This document shows, piece by piece, positions 1 to 9,698 of a DNA stretch of 64,000 nucleotides. The DNA lies in the NCBI GenBank assembly GCA_903826405.1, contig CAIKEH010000055.1, positions 1 to 64,000 of the forward strand. Direction: 5' to 3'. The stretch comes from an uncultured bacterium. Its GTDB lineage: Bacteria > Bacteroidota > Bacteroidia > Chitinophagales > Chitinophagaceae. Within the stretch, counting starts at the first letter, position 1; each line of letters opens with the position of its first letter. The notes beneath the pieces were generated by a model. The model worked only from the letters and a program-made list of their open reading frames with translations. It did not search any database and was not told the origin of the DNA. The position numbers and the translations under genes were made by a program.

Positions 1-196
1 CAATCCAAAGATTGCGCTACTCAGTCAAATGACAAAATGCCCTTAAAAGCATTTTGTCATTTGCATTCAAAAATTGCACTAATCAGTTGAACTCAGCAAT
101 TATAAAAACCCTAACCAAGTGCTACTCGAAAAAAATTGCACTTATTACTTGAACTTAGAGATTATTTGATCGAATGGTGGGCTGTCTGCAAGGCGG
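1..196. repeat. Degenerate tandem repeat, 62-base period
   Basis: An ATTGC-led motif starts at 11, 73 and 135, so the copies are exactly 62 bases apart. Copies two and three agree over about 34 bases (AAAATTGCACT, then TTGAACT, then ATTAT) with roughly six differences; copy one is more diverged. The rest of each unit differs between copies. The array probably continues to the left of the window. The repeat length and the variable filler recall an array, but the copies are too divergent to call CRISPR. The stretch 1-211 holds no gene I can support. Confidence 0.5.
26..63. repeat. Perfect 15-base inverted repeat
   Basis: CAAATGACAAAATGC at 26-40 is exactly mirrored at 49-63, with an 8-base loop at 41-48. 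It lies inside the first 62-base repeat unit and is not conserved in the other two units. It would form a strong hairpin in RNA from either strand. It has no U-tract, so it is not a typical terminator. Confidence 0.7.
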
Positions 197-204
197 CCCT
201 TTTT
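179..204 (+). terminator. Rho-independent terminator
   Basis: GGGCTGTC (179-186) and GGCGGCCC (192-199) form an 8-base-pair stem with two G-U pairs and a 5-base loop, followed by five T (200-204). It would end a plus-strand transcript coming from the left of the window. The next gene converges on it. Confidence 0.7.
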
Positions 205-211
205 CATGCCA

Positions 212-934
212 TTATTTGAACTGGAAATCTTCCCAGTTCTGAATGGTTATCTGCCTTCCTCTCCTTATTTCGCTCATGACCTCCATCTTCTTTTGATTCA
301 GCATGATGCCAATGGCCATCAGCACTGCGGAAACGATGGTGGTAAGTTCGAACAGGATGTATGTATCCTGCTCCACACCGGAGCCCAATACGAAACGGAA
401 GAGGAAGATCAGGGTGTAGCTTCCATATAGGAAGGCCAAAGAGCCAGCCATGAATGCTTTGCCATTCTCTGAGCGTTGCTGAATGCCGGCATGTATGTAT
501 TTGATGAAAAAGGTCAGGCTGATGACATCCGCCAAAAACAGGCCGGGCCCCATGAGTATATTGATGGTTTTTTCTGAAAGTCCGATCAGGAGTGTGAGAA
601 AAACACCCAGGCCGATCCAGGACATCAGCGCATATCTGATCTTCTTCCTTATCTGCGGGTCTTCAGCGAAATATTGGGTGAAGAGCAAAAGCAGCGGAAG
701 ATCGAAGATGATATGTGAGAAGGTATCGAGGCTTCCGGGTTTGCCCGGCAAGGCCAAAAAACCATCATTGACCAGACTGAAGAAAAAAAACTGAGTGTAA
801 TAAATGAAAAGGGTCGCCATGCTGCTGTGCCACATGGACCTTTTGATCAGGATCGCCGCAATGGGCAGAATGAGGGTGAACGTACTGATCAAACGGATCA
901 GGTCTTCATTCCCAAAAGAAAAAACATCTTTCAT
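212..934 (-). CDS. Seven-helix integral membrane protein, unknown function
   Basis: The protein has 240 residues with about seven hydrophobic segments spread over its length and a short charged cytoplasmic tail (KKMEVMSEIRRGRQ). I recognise no catalytic motif and cannot assign a family. I placed the start at the ATG at 934 (MKDVFSF). The open frame runs on to 1057, but that would leave only 25 bases to the divergent gene at 1083, and the extra 41 residues look non-coding. It converges on the terminator at 179-204. Confidence 0.65.
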   Translation of the reverse strand: MKDVFSFGNEDLIRLISTFTLILPIAAILIKRSMWHSSMATLFIYYTQFFFFSLVNDGFLALPGKPGSLDTFSHIIFDLPLLLLFTQYFAEDPQIRKKIRYALMSWIGLGVFLTLLIGLSEKTINILMGPGLFLADVISLTFFIKYIHAGIQQRSENGKAFMAGSLAFLYGSYTLIFLFRFVLGSGVEQDTYILFELTTIVSAVLMAIGIMLNQKKMEVMSEIRRGRQITIQNWEDFQFK

Positions 935-1082
935 AAGAGGTAGGATTGGTAAGCTTATTGGAAACGCAGGATATGCGGCCTTCTTGTCGTGTACCGTGCA
1001 TTCCGTGAAAATCAAGTGAAACCACTTTGGAGTATTCGTATAAGTACCATGCTCCATCGGGCTTTTTGCTTATTTTGCCCAT

Positions 1083-2255
1083 ATGAAATGGCTGCTGGTA
1101 GTCTACTTTATTTTCAACTCTTTGTCATCTCTTGGGCAGCAAGGGGTGAAATATCTGATGTGCAGGACAAAGGGTAAGCTTCCTTATTTGGAATATGGTC
1201 TCGGTGATGATCGACTGGGTGGTGCTAAAATGACCTATCTCGATAGCCAGATACTCCTACGTGTGGTGGACAGCAGTAACGGGGATTACAGGGTGAGTCT
1301 ATCCGGCCAACATCATGCCTATATCGCCCGGGAAAGTGTCCAGTTACAACCCGAATTGGGACCAAGGCCTTATTATCTCAGTGGCAGTTGGAAAGTGTTC
1401 GGGGATTCCCTCTTCGATTATGTCACTGTGCAACTGGAAGACAAGCTGCCTTACAGGAGTTTCCAGCAGATCAACCCATCCCGATTGGTCGTGGAGATCT
1501 ATGGCGTCACTTCCAATACGAATTGGATCACTCAACTGAAAACGGCCAGAGAAATAAAAAATACTTGGTACGAGCAGACGGAGGACGATGTGTTACGCAT
1601 GTACATTGAGCTAAGGCATCCACAGCATTGGGGTCACCTGATTTATTATGATACGACAGGGAACAAGCTCATTGTCCGCATCAATCGTCAGCCAGATGTA
1701 CGGTCCATTAAAAATATGCACATCGCTATCGATGCCGGTCATGGGGGCGGGAATTCAGGGGCTTCCGGCGTGAATAGTGGCAAACTCGAAAAGGATCTGA
1801 CCCTGTTGTTCGCTGAAGAATTGGAGAAATCATTGAAGAAGTCCGGTGTCAAGCGCATTTATATGACCCGCCTCAGGGATACCACTTTGGGGATGCCTGA
1901 ACGTATCCTGGCACTACGAGCGGAGAGACCGGATTTTCTGATAAGCCTGCACTTGAATTCCGCAGGCATTGATACCGTTAAAGGGACCAGCACCTACTAC
2001 CGTTACGTCGGATTTCGCCCACTGTCACAGTCCATTCTTGGCCGTATGCTTGAATTGAAATTGAAGGAGTTCGGAAATGTGGGGAGTTTCAATTTCGCAT
2101 TGAGCGGGCCAACGGAATATCCCAACTGTCTGGTTGAAGTGGCTTTTCTGAGCAATCCTGAAGATGAGAAAAAGATCCTGGATCAGAAATTCAGGAAGGC
2201 CGTAGCCACAAAAATCTCGCTCGGCATTCAGGATTGGTTGAATCAGTTGAAATGA
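1083..2255 (+). CDS. N-acetylmuramoyl-L-alanine amidase (Amidase_3)
   Basis: This secreted zinc amidase of 390 residues should cut the bond between N-acetylmuramic acid and L-alanine in peptidoglycan. A hydrophobic N-terminus (to about residue 18) looks like a signal peptide. Residues 30-205 form an uncharacterised beta-rich region. The catalytic domain starts near residue 213: DAGHGG carries the first zinc histidine (about 220), KLEKDLTL the zinc glutamate, SLHLNS the second histidine, and LVEVAFLSNPED the catalytic glutamate. All four key residues are present, so it should be active. It is divergent from the membrane gene at 934 and followed 31 bases later by a Dabb protein. Confidence 0.9.
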   Translation: MKWLLVVYFIFNSLSSLGQQGVKYLMCRTKGKLPYLEYGLGDDRLGGAKMTYLDSQILLRVVDSSNGDYRVSLSGQHHAYIARESVQLQPELGPRPYYLSGSWKVFGDSLFDYVTVQLEDKLPYRSFQQINPSRLVVEIYGVTSNTNWITQLKTAREIKNTWYEQTEDDVLRMYIELRHPQHWGHLIYYDTTGNKLIVRINRQPDVRSIKNMHIAIDAGHGGGNSGASGVNSGKLEKDLTLLFAEELEKSLKKSGVKRIYMTRLRDTTLGMPERILALRAERPDFLISLHLNSAGIDTVKGTSTYYRYVGFRPLSQSILGRMLELKLKEFGNVGSFNFALSGPTEYPNCLVEVAFLSNPEDEKKILDQKFRKAVATKISLGIQDWLNQLK

Positions 2256-2286
2256 AGATCAATTTCCTTTCATAAAAATAAAAAAC

Positions 2287-2607
2287 ATGATCGCCAAGAA
2301 CAATCTCATCCATCACGTTTATTTCTGGCTCAAGAACCCGGATAGCGTTGAAGATCTGGCTGCACTGAAAGCTGGATTGGAGAAACTCAGTAAAGTGGCC
2401 AGCATCAAGGCCTTCCATATTGGCAGGCCTGCTTCCACCAGAAGAGAAGTGATCGACTCCAGTTATGCCTTATCCTGGTGGACACTTTTTGACCATAAAG
2501 AAGGGCAGGATAGTTATCAGATCGATCCGATACACCTCAAATTCATAGAGGAATGTGCTCACCTATGGAGCCGGGTTATCGTTTATGATACTGTTGATGC
2601 GGATTGA
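2287..2607 (+). CDS. Dabb (stress-responsive alpha/beta barrel) protein
   Basis: This 106-residue single-domain protein has the Dabb pattern: an N-terminal strand with IHHVYFWLK, a central helix, FHIGRP, and a C-terminal segment of the form DPIHLKFIEEC..W..V.VYDT. Dabb proteins are small dimeric ferredoxin-like barrels; some are enzymes and most have no known substrate. It follows the amidase by 31 bases and may be cotranscribed, although the functions are not obviously linked. The stop lies 6 bases from that of the convergent gene at 2614. Confidence 0.85.
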   Translation: MIAKNNLIHHVYFWLKNPDSVEDLAALKAGLEKLSKVASIKAFHIGRPASTRREVIDSSYALSWWTLFDHKEGQDSYQIDPIHLKFIEECAHLWSRVIVYDTVDAD

Positions 2608-2613
2608 TCGGGA

Positions 2614-3003
2614 TCAACAGTAAACGAGTGAAGATACTTCCGGGATGTCATCCGTTTGCAGGAAAAGGATCTTGCCGGATTCCTGGGCCGCCCTGATCAT
2701 CTCACTGGTTCCAAAAGATGCCCCTCCTATCCGGAGTACCGCATCGCATTTCTCCAATAGACGCATGGAAGCGGGATGGAAATATTCCGTGAACACCTCA
2801 TCTCCAATGGATCTTGAGCCGGCCATGCTGATCAAGGGCAGGGAAAGCCATTCACCCAGGATGGGGATGTGCCCTTTTCGGTACACCTCCATGGCGGCTT
2901 CTTCCATACGATGCATATTCGCGGCGATGCTTACGGGGTCGTCTCCAGTACCCGAGCGATAAGGCCCGGCGATCAGGATCATCAGGGGTTGATAGGCTTC
3001 CAT
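2614..3003 (-). CDS. DUF4406 / nucleoside 2-deoxyribosyltransferase-like protein
   Basis: This 129-residue protein begins with a strand followed by IAGPYRSG, the typical nucleotide-binding opening of DUF4406 and nucleoside 2-deoxyribosyltransferase-like proteins. The C-terminal half has CDAVLRIGG and SFGTSEMIRAAQESGK, which fit the conserved second half of the fold, where an E would be the nucleophile in true transferases. The substrate is unknown. The start is the ATG at 3003. It is divergent from the MFS gene at 3143. Confidence 0.75.
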   Translation of the reverse strand: MEAYQPLMILIAGPYRSGTGDDPVSIAANMHRMEEAAMEVYRKGHIPILGEWLSLPLISMAGSRSIGDEVFTEYFHPASMRLLEKCDAVLRIGGASFGTSEMIRAAQESGKILFLQTDDIPEVSSLVYC

Positions 3004-3142
3004 AGGGTTTAAATGGTTGTTGGTCCATTCATGTAACGGAGCGATCTGAGATTTATTTAACCGGGCATCGTTTTTTTATGTTCGACCCCTTTCTCAGGTA
3101 ATCAGTGGAATCCGTTATTTTTAACGCTTTCAAACATAAGCC

Positions 3143-4372
3143 ATGGCGGAAAAAGGAAGGGCGGCACTGGGATTCATATTCATTACGGTACTCATCGACG
3201 TGATCGGTTTGGGGATCATCATTCCCGTCATGCCCAAACTGATCGCCGATCTGATCCATGGGGACATCAGCACAGCCTCTTCTTGGGGTGGGTGGTTCAT
3301 TTTCACCTATGCCATCATGCAGTTCATCTTTGCACCGGTACTGGGGAACCTGAGTGACCGCTACGGAAGGCGTCCTGTACTGCTTGCCTCATTGTTCGGG
3401 TTCGGCATCGATTATCTCTTCCTTGCTTTTGCCCCAACCATCTGGTGGCTTTTTGTTGGCAGGACGATCGCGGGAATCACCGGAGCAAGTTTCACTACCG
3501 CGTCGGCTTATGTTGCTGACATCTCCTTACCTGAAAAGCGCGCGCAGAACTTCGGAATGATAGGTGCTGCCTTCGGTCTGGGATTCATCATCGGCCCCTT
3601 GATCGGAGGTATACTCGGTCAATTCGGACCTCGAATCCCTTTCATAGCCGCTGCTGTTCTGAGTCTATTGAATTTTTTTTATGGTTATTTCGTCCTGCCG
3701 GAATCACTGCCTGCAGACAAAAGAAGGGCTTTTGACTGGAAAAGAGCAAATCCGATGGGCTCGTTGATGCATCTGAGAAAATATCCTGCCGTATCGGAAC
3801 TTGTCGCCTCGCTGACACTGGTCAATATCGCGGGACATGCCGTTATGAGCACCTGGAGTTATTACGGAATGGAAAAATTTCAATGGAAGGAATCGATGGT
3901 CGGATACTCTCTTGCTTTTGTCGGTCTGATGATCACCATTGTCCAGGGTGCGCTCATCAGGACCATCATACCTAAGCTCGGGCAGGAGAAAAGTCTGTAT
4001 GTAGGTCTTTTTCTTTACAGTATCGGGATGGTACTATTCGCATTGGCCGGCCAAGGATGGATGATGTTCGCTTTCACGGTGGTGTATTGTATGGGCGCTA
4101 TCGCGGGCCCAGCTTTGCAGGGCATCATATCCGGCCACGTCCCATCCAATGAGCAGGGTGAATTGCAGGGGGCGTTGACCAGCCTGATGAGTGTGACCTC
4201 CATCTTCGGACCATTGCTCATGACCAACCTTTTTTACTATTTCACCCATAAATCAGCACCCGTTTATTTCCCGGGTGCGCCATTCATGTTGGGCGCGATA
4301 CTGATGCTGATCAGCACATACCTTGCATATAAAAGCCTGAAGAAGGAACATCAGGCTGGCGTTCATTATTAA
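3143..4372 (+). CDS. MFS transporter, TCR/Tet family
   Basis: This inner-membrane drug:proton antiporter-like protein has 409 residues and 12 predicted helices. After helix 2 it carries MFS motif A ([13 protein letters not shown], about residue 70) and in helix 5 the antiporter motif C ([12 protein letters not shown], about residue 150), both typical of TetA-like exporters. Bacteroidota chromosomes often carry such genes without tetracycline resistance, so the real substrate is unknown. There is no TetR repressor beside it. It converges on the hydroxylase at 4408. Confidence 0.88.
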   Translation: MAEKGRAALGFIFITVLIDVIGLGIIIPVMPKLIADLIHGDISTASSWGGWFIFTYAIMQFIFAPVLGNLSDRYGRRPVLLASLFGFGIDYLFLAFAPTIWWLFVGRTIAGITGASFTTASAYVADISLPEKRAQNFGMIGAAFGLGFIIGPLIGGILGQFGPRIPFIAAAVLSLLNFFYGYFVLPESLPADKRRAFDWKRANPMGSLMHLRKYPAVSELVASLTLVNIAGHAVMSTWSYYGMEKFQWKESMVGYSLAFVGLMITIVQGALIRTIIPKLGQEKSLYVGLFLYSIGMVLFALAGQGWMMFAFTVVYCMGAIAGPALQGIISGHVPSNEQGELQGALTSLMSVTSIFGPLLMTNLFYYFTHKSAPVYFPGAPFMLGAILMLISTYLAYKSLKKEHQAGVHY

Positions 4373-4407
4373 GATATGGACGTAGATCCATCCCTGCTTC
4401 TGGGAAT

Positions 4408-5160
4408 TTATTTTGACTTGACCTCATCATATTTCAGGTCGTAATCCTGTCGGACCGTTCCCATCAACCTGTCCCAAAACAGGAGGTAAAGCCCATAATT
4501 GCCCTTGAAGTATTGATGATGCTGATTGTGGTTGACGGAAGTGTTTATCCATCTGCCAATGGGATGCTTGGAGAATCCCTTCGGATACAGTTCAAATCCC
4601 AGGTGCCCGTAAACGTTATAGATGATCATGAAAAGGAAAAAGAAAAGCAGATGGAATTTATGAATGGGGATCGTGAAGAGAAATACGACCAATATGCCTA
4701 CTTCAACGATGGCCTCAAGGGGATGAAAAGAATATGCGGCCCAGGGCGACGGGTTGACCGACTTGTGATGGACAAGGTGAATCCATTTGAATAGTCGGGG
4801 ATGGTGCATCATCCTGTGCATCCAATAGAAATAAGTATCGTGCATGAGGAACATGATGATGAATGCCGACCAGAAATATACCTTCCCGTATTGGTCGATG
4901 TTCGTATAAAAAGTGGTATGAGGGCGAATAAGAGGGCTTTTGATCAAGAACATAGGAACCAAGGTGAATAAACACATGGTCAGTATAGAATAGCCTATCT
5001 CCCGGAAGTAATCAGAAATGGCCGGGTACTTCGGCTGGATCTTCCTGAAAGTGGAATCCCTGCGCAGCACGATATAAAACAGGAAGAACGCGATACCTGC
5101 GAAAATGAAGTAACGCGATGATGTGATGGTGAAAAATCTGAAATATTCCTGCCAGTTCAT
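4408..5160 (-). CDS. Sterol desaturase / fatty acid hydroxylase family protein
   Basis: This 250-residue membrane-bound di-iron oxygenase has about four helices and the family's histidine clusters: HDTYFYWMHRMMHH, HLVHH, and near the C-terminus HNQHH. These eight or more histidines bind two irons. Family members hydroxylate or desaturate lipids; in bacteria lacking sterols the substrate is probably a fatty acyl or carotenoid group. It lies 18 bases downstream of polA on the same strand and may be cotranscribed with it. The start is the ATG at 5160. Confidence 0.88.
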   Translation of the reverse strand: MNWQEYFRFFTITSSRYFIFAGIAFFLFYIVLRRDSTFRKIQPKYPAISDYFREIGYSILTMCLFTLVPMFLIKSPLIRPHTTFYTNIDQYGKVYFWSAFIIMFLMHDTYFYWMHRMMHHPRLFKWIHLVHHKSVNPSPWAAYSFHPLEAIVEVGILVVFLFTIPIHKFHLLFFFLFMIIYNVYGHLGFELYPKGFSKHPIGRWINTSVNHNQHHQYFKGNYGLYLLFWDRLMGTVRQDYDLKYDEVKSK

Positions 5161-5178
5161 ATGCGATGAGTGAAATGT

Positions 5179-8013
5179 TCAATGTGCTTCCAGCCAATTG
5201 TCGCCCATTCCCGCCTCAGCGATGACAGGAACGTCATTGGGCAGGGGAAGTGCGGCCTGCATACCTTCCAACACCAAAGTCTTCAGTTCGTCGGATTCAG
5301 CCTTGATGACATCGAAGACGAGTTCATCATGCACCTGCATGATCATCCGACTTTTCATGCCGGCCCTCTTCATGTCATGATGAATGCGCACCATGGCCAT
5401 TTTGATCATGTCTGCCGCCGTTCCCTGTATCGGTGAGTTGATGGCATTTCTTTCAGCAAATCCCCGAACGGTGAAATTAGCGCTATTGATATCTCGCAGC
5501 CAGCGTTTCCGTCCCATCAGGGTTTGCACAAAACCCTTTTCACGGGCGATCGCGACTGTATCATCCATGTATCTGGTAATCCCGGGGAATTCCTTCTTGT
5601 AGTTGTCAATGATGGTCTTGGCCTCGGCGCGGCTGATGCCCAGATTATCGGCGAGTCCGAACGCGCCCTGACCATAGATGATACCGAAGTTGACGCTCTT
5701 TGCCTTGTAACGCATTTCCTTGGTGACCTCTTTTTCTTCCACTCCGTACACCTTGGCTGCCGTAGCGGTATGGATATCCTTTCCTGAACGGAAGGCGTCA
5801 CACATATTGAGATCCCCGCTGATTGCTGCAACGATCCGGAGTTCGATCTGGGAATAGTCTGCGGAGAGGAGGATGTGATCCTTGTCGCGGGCGATGAACG
5901 CCTTTCGGATCTCCTTACCCCTTTCCGTCCTCACAGGGATGTTCTGCAGGTTGGGGTTATTACTTGCCAAGCGACCTGTTACTGCAACGGCCTGCCCATA
6001 GGTGGTATGTACCCTTCCGGTCTTAGAGTTGATGAGTTGTGGAAGAGCGTCCACATAGGTGCTGCGCAATTTGGTCAGTTCACGGTAGGTAAGGATGTCT
6101 TCCACTATACCACTTTGGTGTGCCAGTTTGAGCAGGACATCTTCTCCGGTGGCGTATTGACCAGTCTTGGTTTTTTTCGCCTTGGGATCGAGCTGGAGTT
6201 TATCGAATAATACCTCACCGAGTTGCTTTGGCGAGGAGAGATTGAAACGAACGCCTGCCTGTTTGTACACGCTTTCTTCTGCAATTTTGGCATCTTTCTC
6301 CAACTGAAATGAATATTCTTTCAGGAACTGCTCGTCGATGCGCACCCCTTCATATTCCATGTCCGTGAGTACTTTGACCAATGGGTTCTCGACTTCATAG
6401 AATACCCTTTCCACATCCTTTTCCTTGAGTTTGGGCAGGAAGATATTCTTCAGTTGAAGTGTGATGTCAGCATCTTCTCCGGCATATTCCTTGATGCGTT
6501 CAGGTTCTACGTCACGCATGGTTCCCTGATTCTTACCTTTCTTCCCTATCAGTTCCTCAATGTGGACCGGTTCGTATCCGAGGTATTGGGCACTGAGCAT
6601 ATCCATACTTCTTTTCCCTTCCGGCTCGATGACATAGTGGGCCAACATGGTGTCGAAGAGTTTGCCGGCAAGTGTATGGCCATACCATTTGAGGATGAGC
6701 AGATCGTATTTGATGTTCTGTCCGATCCAAGTTCTCCCTTCATCCTTGAAAAGAGAACCGAATCTCGCGAGAATGGTTTTGGTCTCCACCTGATCTGGTG
6801 GGCATGGGACATACCAGGCTTCTCCGGACCTGATAGAGAAGCTCATCCCCACGATTTCTGCATTGTTCGCATCTATTCCTGTGGTCTCCGTATCGAAGCA
6901 GATCTCTTTGGAAAGTGAAAGTGTTTTCACCAGCGCATCGATTGCATCCTGACCCTGTACAAGTTCGTAGTGATGAGGGGTGTTTGTTATGTTCCTGTCT
7001 GCAGATGGGCTGTCGTTATTCTCTTCTGGAGGGGATGAGGCAAGGGTAGAAGGAGCAGCAGATGATACCGGATTTCCGAAAAGATCCTGTTGCACCCCTG
7101 CCGTAGCTTTTTCCACCTGAGGGTTGGCGACAGCGATCTCCTCGCCCAATATTCTCTTGCCGAGGGTTCGGAATTCAAGCGCTGCGAAAACATCCCTCAG
7201 GGCATCCTTATTTATTTCTTTGACACTGAAATCCTCTTCGTGGAAGGTGACCGGCGAATTCGTGATGATGGTCGCGAGTTTCTTGCTCATGATGGCTAAG
7301 TCCTTCCCGTTGCGGACTTTTTCTCCCACTGCTCCTTTGATATTATCGGCATTGGCCAATATATTTTCCAGGGTACCGTATTCCGAAAGAAGTTTTGCAG
7401 CGGTCTTTTCTCCTACACCGGGTATGCCCGGGATATTGTCCACGCTGTCACCCATCAATCCCAGCATATCGATCACCTGTGAAACTTCCCTGATATTCCA
7501 CTTGGCACAAACCTCAGCAGGCCCGAGGATCTCGAAATCACCACCTTGATAAGGAGGTTTGAAGATCTTGATGTTCTCAGAAACGAGTTGTCCATAGTCC
7601 TTATCGGGAGTGACCATGTAAACTTGGTAGCCAGCCTTCTCTGCTTGTTTGGCCAGCGTACCGATGACATCATCGGCCTCAAAGCCATGCTTCTCGATGA
7701 TGGGGATGTTGAACCCCTCGATCAACCTGCGTATATCGGGCAGGGAAGCAAGCAGGTCTTCAGGGGCTTCCTGTCGGTTGGCCTTGTAATCAGCAAAATC
7801 TGTGTGTCTTTCCGTTGGTTCAGCGGTGTCAAAGCAGATGGCCATGTGTGTAGGCTTCTGCTTGCTGAGCAGGTCGACAAGTGCATTGGTAAATCCGAAC
7901 TGGGCATTCGTGTTCTTCCCCTGGCTGGTGATCCTCGGGCTCCGGATCAGCGCATAGTACGCCCTGAAGATGAGGGCGAATGCATCCAGCAGGAAAAGTC
8001 TTTTATCATCCAT
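5179..8013 (-). CDS. polA: DNA polymerase I
   Basis: The full-length enzyme (944 residues) fills gaps and removes RNA primers in replication and repair. Residues 1-290 are the 5'-3' exonuclease (DAFALIFRAYYAL, EADDVIGTLA, GVGEKTA). Near residue 370 the 3'-5' proofreading domain begins with CFDTETTG, which keeps the metal-binding D and E, so proofreading is probably active. The polymerase has motif A (DYSQIELRIVAA), motif B (RYKAKSVNFGIIYGQ) and motif C (QVHDELVFDV). The C-terminal Klenow part is typical for Bacteroidota. It sits in a minus-strand run with the esterase upstream and the hydroxylase downstream. Confidence 0.97.
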   Translation of the reverse strand: MDDKRLFLLDAFALIFRAYYALIRSPRITSQGKNTNAQFGFTNALVDLLSKQKPTHMAICFDTAEPTERHTDFADYKANRQEAPEDLLASLPDIRRLIEGFNIPIIEKHGFEADDVIGTLAKQAEKAGYQVYMVTPDKDYGQLVSENIKIFKPPYQGGDFEILGPAEVCAKWNIREVSQVIDMLGLMGDSVDNIPGIPGVGEKTAAKLLSEYGTLENILANADNIKGAVGEKVRNGKDLAIMSKKLATIITNSPVTFHEEDFSVKEINKDALRDVFAALEFRTLGKRILGEEIAVANPQVEKATAGVQQDLFGNPVSSAAPSTLASSPPEENNDSPSADRNITNTPHHYELVQGQDAIDALVKTLSLSKEICFDTETTGIDANNAEIVGMSFSIRSGEAWYVPCPPDQVETKTILARFGSLFKDEGRTWIGQNIKYDLLILKWYGHTLAGKLFDTMLAHYVIEPEGKRSMDMLSAQYLGYEPVHIEELIGKKGKNQGTMRDVEPERIKEYAGEDADITLQLKNIFLPKLKEKDVERVFYEVENPLVKVLTDMEYEGVRIDEQFLKEYSFQLEKDAKIAEESVYKQAGVRFNLSSPKQLGEVLFDKLQLDPKAKKTKTGQYATGEDVLLKLAHQSGIVEDILTYRELTKLRSTYVDALPQLINSKTGRVHTTYGQAVAVTGRLASNNPNLQNIPVRTERGKEIRKAFIARDKDHILLSADYSQIELRIVAAISGDLNMCDAFRSGKDIHTATAAKVYGVEEKEVTKEMRYKAKSVNFGIIYGQGAFGLADNLGISRAEAKTIIDNYKKEFPGITRYMDDTVAIAREKGFVQTLMGRKRWLRDINSANFTVRGFAERNAINSPIQGTAADMIKMAMVRIHHDMKRAGMKSRMIMQVHDELVFDVIKAESDELKTLVLEGMQAALPLPNDVPVIAEAGMGDNWLEAH

Positions 8014-8096
8014 CAGGCGAAGTTAAGTCTTTCCCAAAAGCAAGGGAACGGATGCTGTTGTGATGACCATGGAACTTTGAAAAAAGGGAACAGTTT

Positions 8097-8825
8097 TCAA
8101 AACCGGGTTTCCAAGAAATAGGGGAGCATTTTCCTCCAAGTGGGCCAGTCATGAGTGATGTCTTCACCCCAGATATCCAATTCATGGGGTATCGATTTGG
8201 ATCGAAGCACGCCGGAGAATCTCCGGTTGGCTTCGGGATCCTCATGGGCGCCACTTCCGGTGGCAATGATGATCTTTCCCCGACGCTGCCTTTCCAGGAT
8301 TTCATGTTCAGTTAGGTTAGGGACATAATGTATGGGTGAATTGTAATAAACCTGCTCATCATAAAACCCCTTGGTGTATTCCGTAAGGTCATATACCCCG
8401 CTCATGGCGATAACACCATTGATCAGATCGGGACGTTTCAGGAAGAGGTTCATGGCGTGGAGTGCACCGAATGAAGCACCTGTCGTGATGATCGGCGTTT
8501 CCAGGGAAGTTTTTTCTCTGATGAACGGGATCACCTCATCAAAAATATACGCATTGAACTGGTTATGGCGTATGGCCTTGTGTGCGGGCTCCATGTCGTT
8601 GTTCAGCCAACTTTCGGTGTTTATGCTGTTCACCGAGAAGATCTTGATCTTCCCGCTTTCGATGAAAGGCGACAAATGATCTAGCAACTGGAAACGTTCA
8701 TACTCGAGGTAGTCGGCGGCGGCGGTAGGGATCATCAGCAAGGCGAATCCGTAATGTCCATATGTGGCGATAGGCATCTCACGCCCTAATGCGGGACTGT
8801 GCCAGCCCGTGATTTCTTTTTGCAT
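8097..8825 (-). CDS. Alpha/beta-hydrolase esterase
   Basis: This 242-residue cytoplasmic esterase D-like protein has no signal peptide. It has the nucleophile elbow GASFGA (about residue 120), a likely acid in the ATGSGAHEDPE region and a C-terminal histidine in ITHDWPTWR, so the Ser-Asp-His triad can be accounted for. An N-terminal beta-sandwich-like stretch (HSPALGREMPIATYGHYG) is typical of putative esterases annotated next to carbohydrate esterase family 1. The substrate is unknown. It lies 83 bases upstream of polA on the same strand. Confidence 0.85.
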   Translation of the reverse strand: MQKEITGWHSPALGREMPIATYGHYGFALLMIPTAAADYLEYERFQLLDHLSPFIESGKIKIFSVNSINTESWLNNDMEPAHKAIRHNQFNAYIFDEVIPFIREKTSLETPIITTGASFGALHAMNLFLKRPDLINGVIAMSGVYDLTEYTKGFYDEQVYYNSPIHYVPNLTEHEILERQRRGKIIIATGSGAHEDPEANRRFSGVLRSKSIPHELDIWGEDITHDWPTWRKMLPYFLETRF

Positions 8826-8940
8826 GGAGGTGAATTATCTACATGAATGTATTCAATTGGACGGGCAGAAGCCGTATGTTCTAAGGCTAAGTTGATATTC
8901 AGGGAAGGGCCATTCAGGATTTTGACTTTTTTTCTCCTGT

Positions 8941-9681
8941 TCAGAGAACGCCTTCCTTCATCTCTTCCCATAGATCTCCGTAGCATCTTGCTGCGTAGCT
9001 ACTTTTTGCATACGTTTCAACAGGTGCCCGATTCGTACCCATTTTCTCCACGTCCGAGAGATAAGGAATGTAATTTTCAAAGAAACGTTTGTCGCGGTAC
9101 AGCTCTTCCATCGTCTCGTTATGCATGTTCTTTCTCAGATCGACCATCGAGAAGAAGCACATCATCTTGGAAAGATCGATCTCCTTTTCCTTGAAAAAGG
9201 ACTTCACCATATGGTAGGTCCGGATCGAAAGGGTGGTCGGTATCACAGGCATGAGCACGATGTCTGCGGCGTGGAATATATTCTCCGCAAGGGCGGATAG
9301 GCCGGGAGGACAATCGATGAACAAGAAATCATAATGCTTGGACAAAGGGTGGATGATTGACCTTAGTTTCTTCCGGGAAATGCGCATCTCCTCCATGATG
9401 ACATCGAGGCTTTTGGCGGAGAGATCGGCAGGAAGCAGATCCAAATTCTCGTATTCCGTGGCTTTCACCAATTCGGAAAGATCGGTGCCTTGTGCTAGGA
9501 GGTTGCGCATCCCGACCTTGGAAGCCTGCTTGACCTGATAATAAAATGAAGCCGATCCCTGAGGGTCGATATCCCACAATAATGTTTTGAAACCATCCCG
9601 TGCGGACAGATAGGCCAGGTTGACGCAGGAGGCGGTCTTCCCAACACCTCCTTTCAGGTTGTAAAGTGCAATGGTTGTCAT
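8941..9681 (-). CDS. ParA-family ATPase, orphan
   Basis: This 246-residue P-loop ATPase has the deviant Walker A KGGVGKT near residue 10, the A' motif WDIDPQGSA, and Walker B FLFIDCPPG. Such proteins move plasmids, chromosomes or protein cargo along nucleoid or membrane. No ParB-type gene and no parS-like repeat is next to it, so it may position something other than DNA or pair with a distant partner. A short palindrome (9699-9712) lies 18 bases before its ATG. It follows uvrB on the same strand with a 54-base gap. Confidence 0.85.
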   Translation of the reverse strand: MTTIALYNLKGGVGKTASCVNLAYLSARDGFKTLLWDIDPQGSASFYYQVKQASKVGMRNLLAQGTDLSELVKATEYENLDLLPADLSAKSLDVIMEEMRISRKKLRSIIHPLSKHYDFLFIDCPPGLSALAENIFHAADIVLMPVIPTTLSIRTYHMVKSFFKEKEIDLSKMMCFFSMVDLRKNMHNETMEELYRDKRFFENYIPYLSDVEKMGTNRAPVETYAKSSYAARCYGDLWEEMKEGVL

Positions 9682-9698
9682 ATCCTATGTTTAATGTC

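Noticed and set aside
1-196. CRISPR array
   Set aside because: Repeats are too divergent, only three are seen, and no cas gene is near; the period of 62 is suggestive only.
3143-4372. Tetracycline-resistance gene
   Set aside because: Motifs fit the wide TCR/Tet exporter family, but nothing links it to true resistance, and such genes are common in the phylum.
4373-4407. Terminator between the MFS and hydroxylase genes
   Set aside because: Only a five-base stem (ATGGA/TCCAT) without a T-run.
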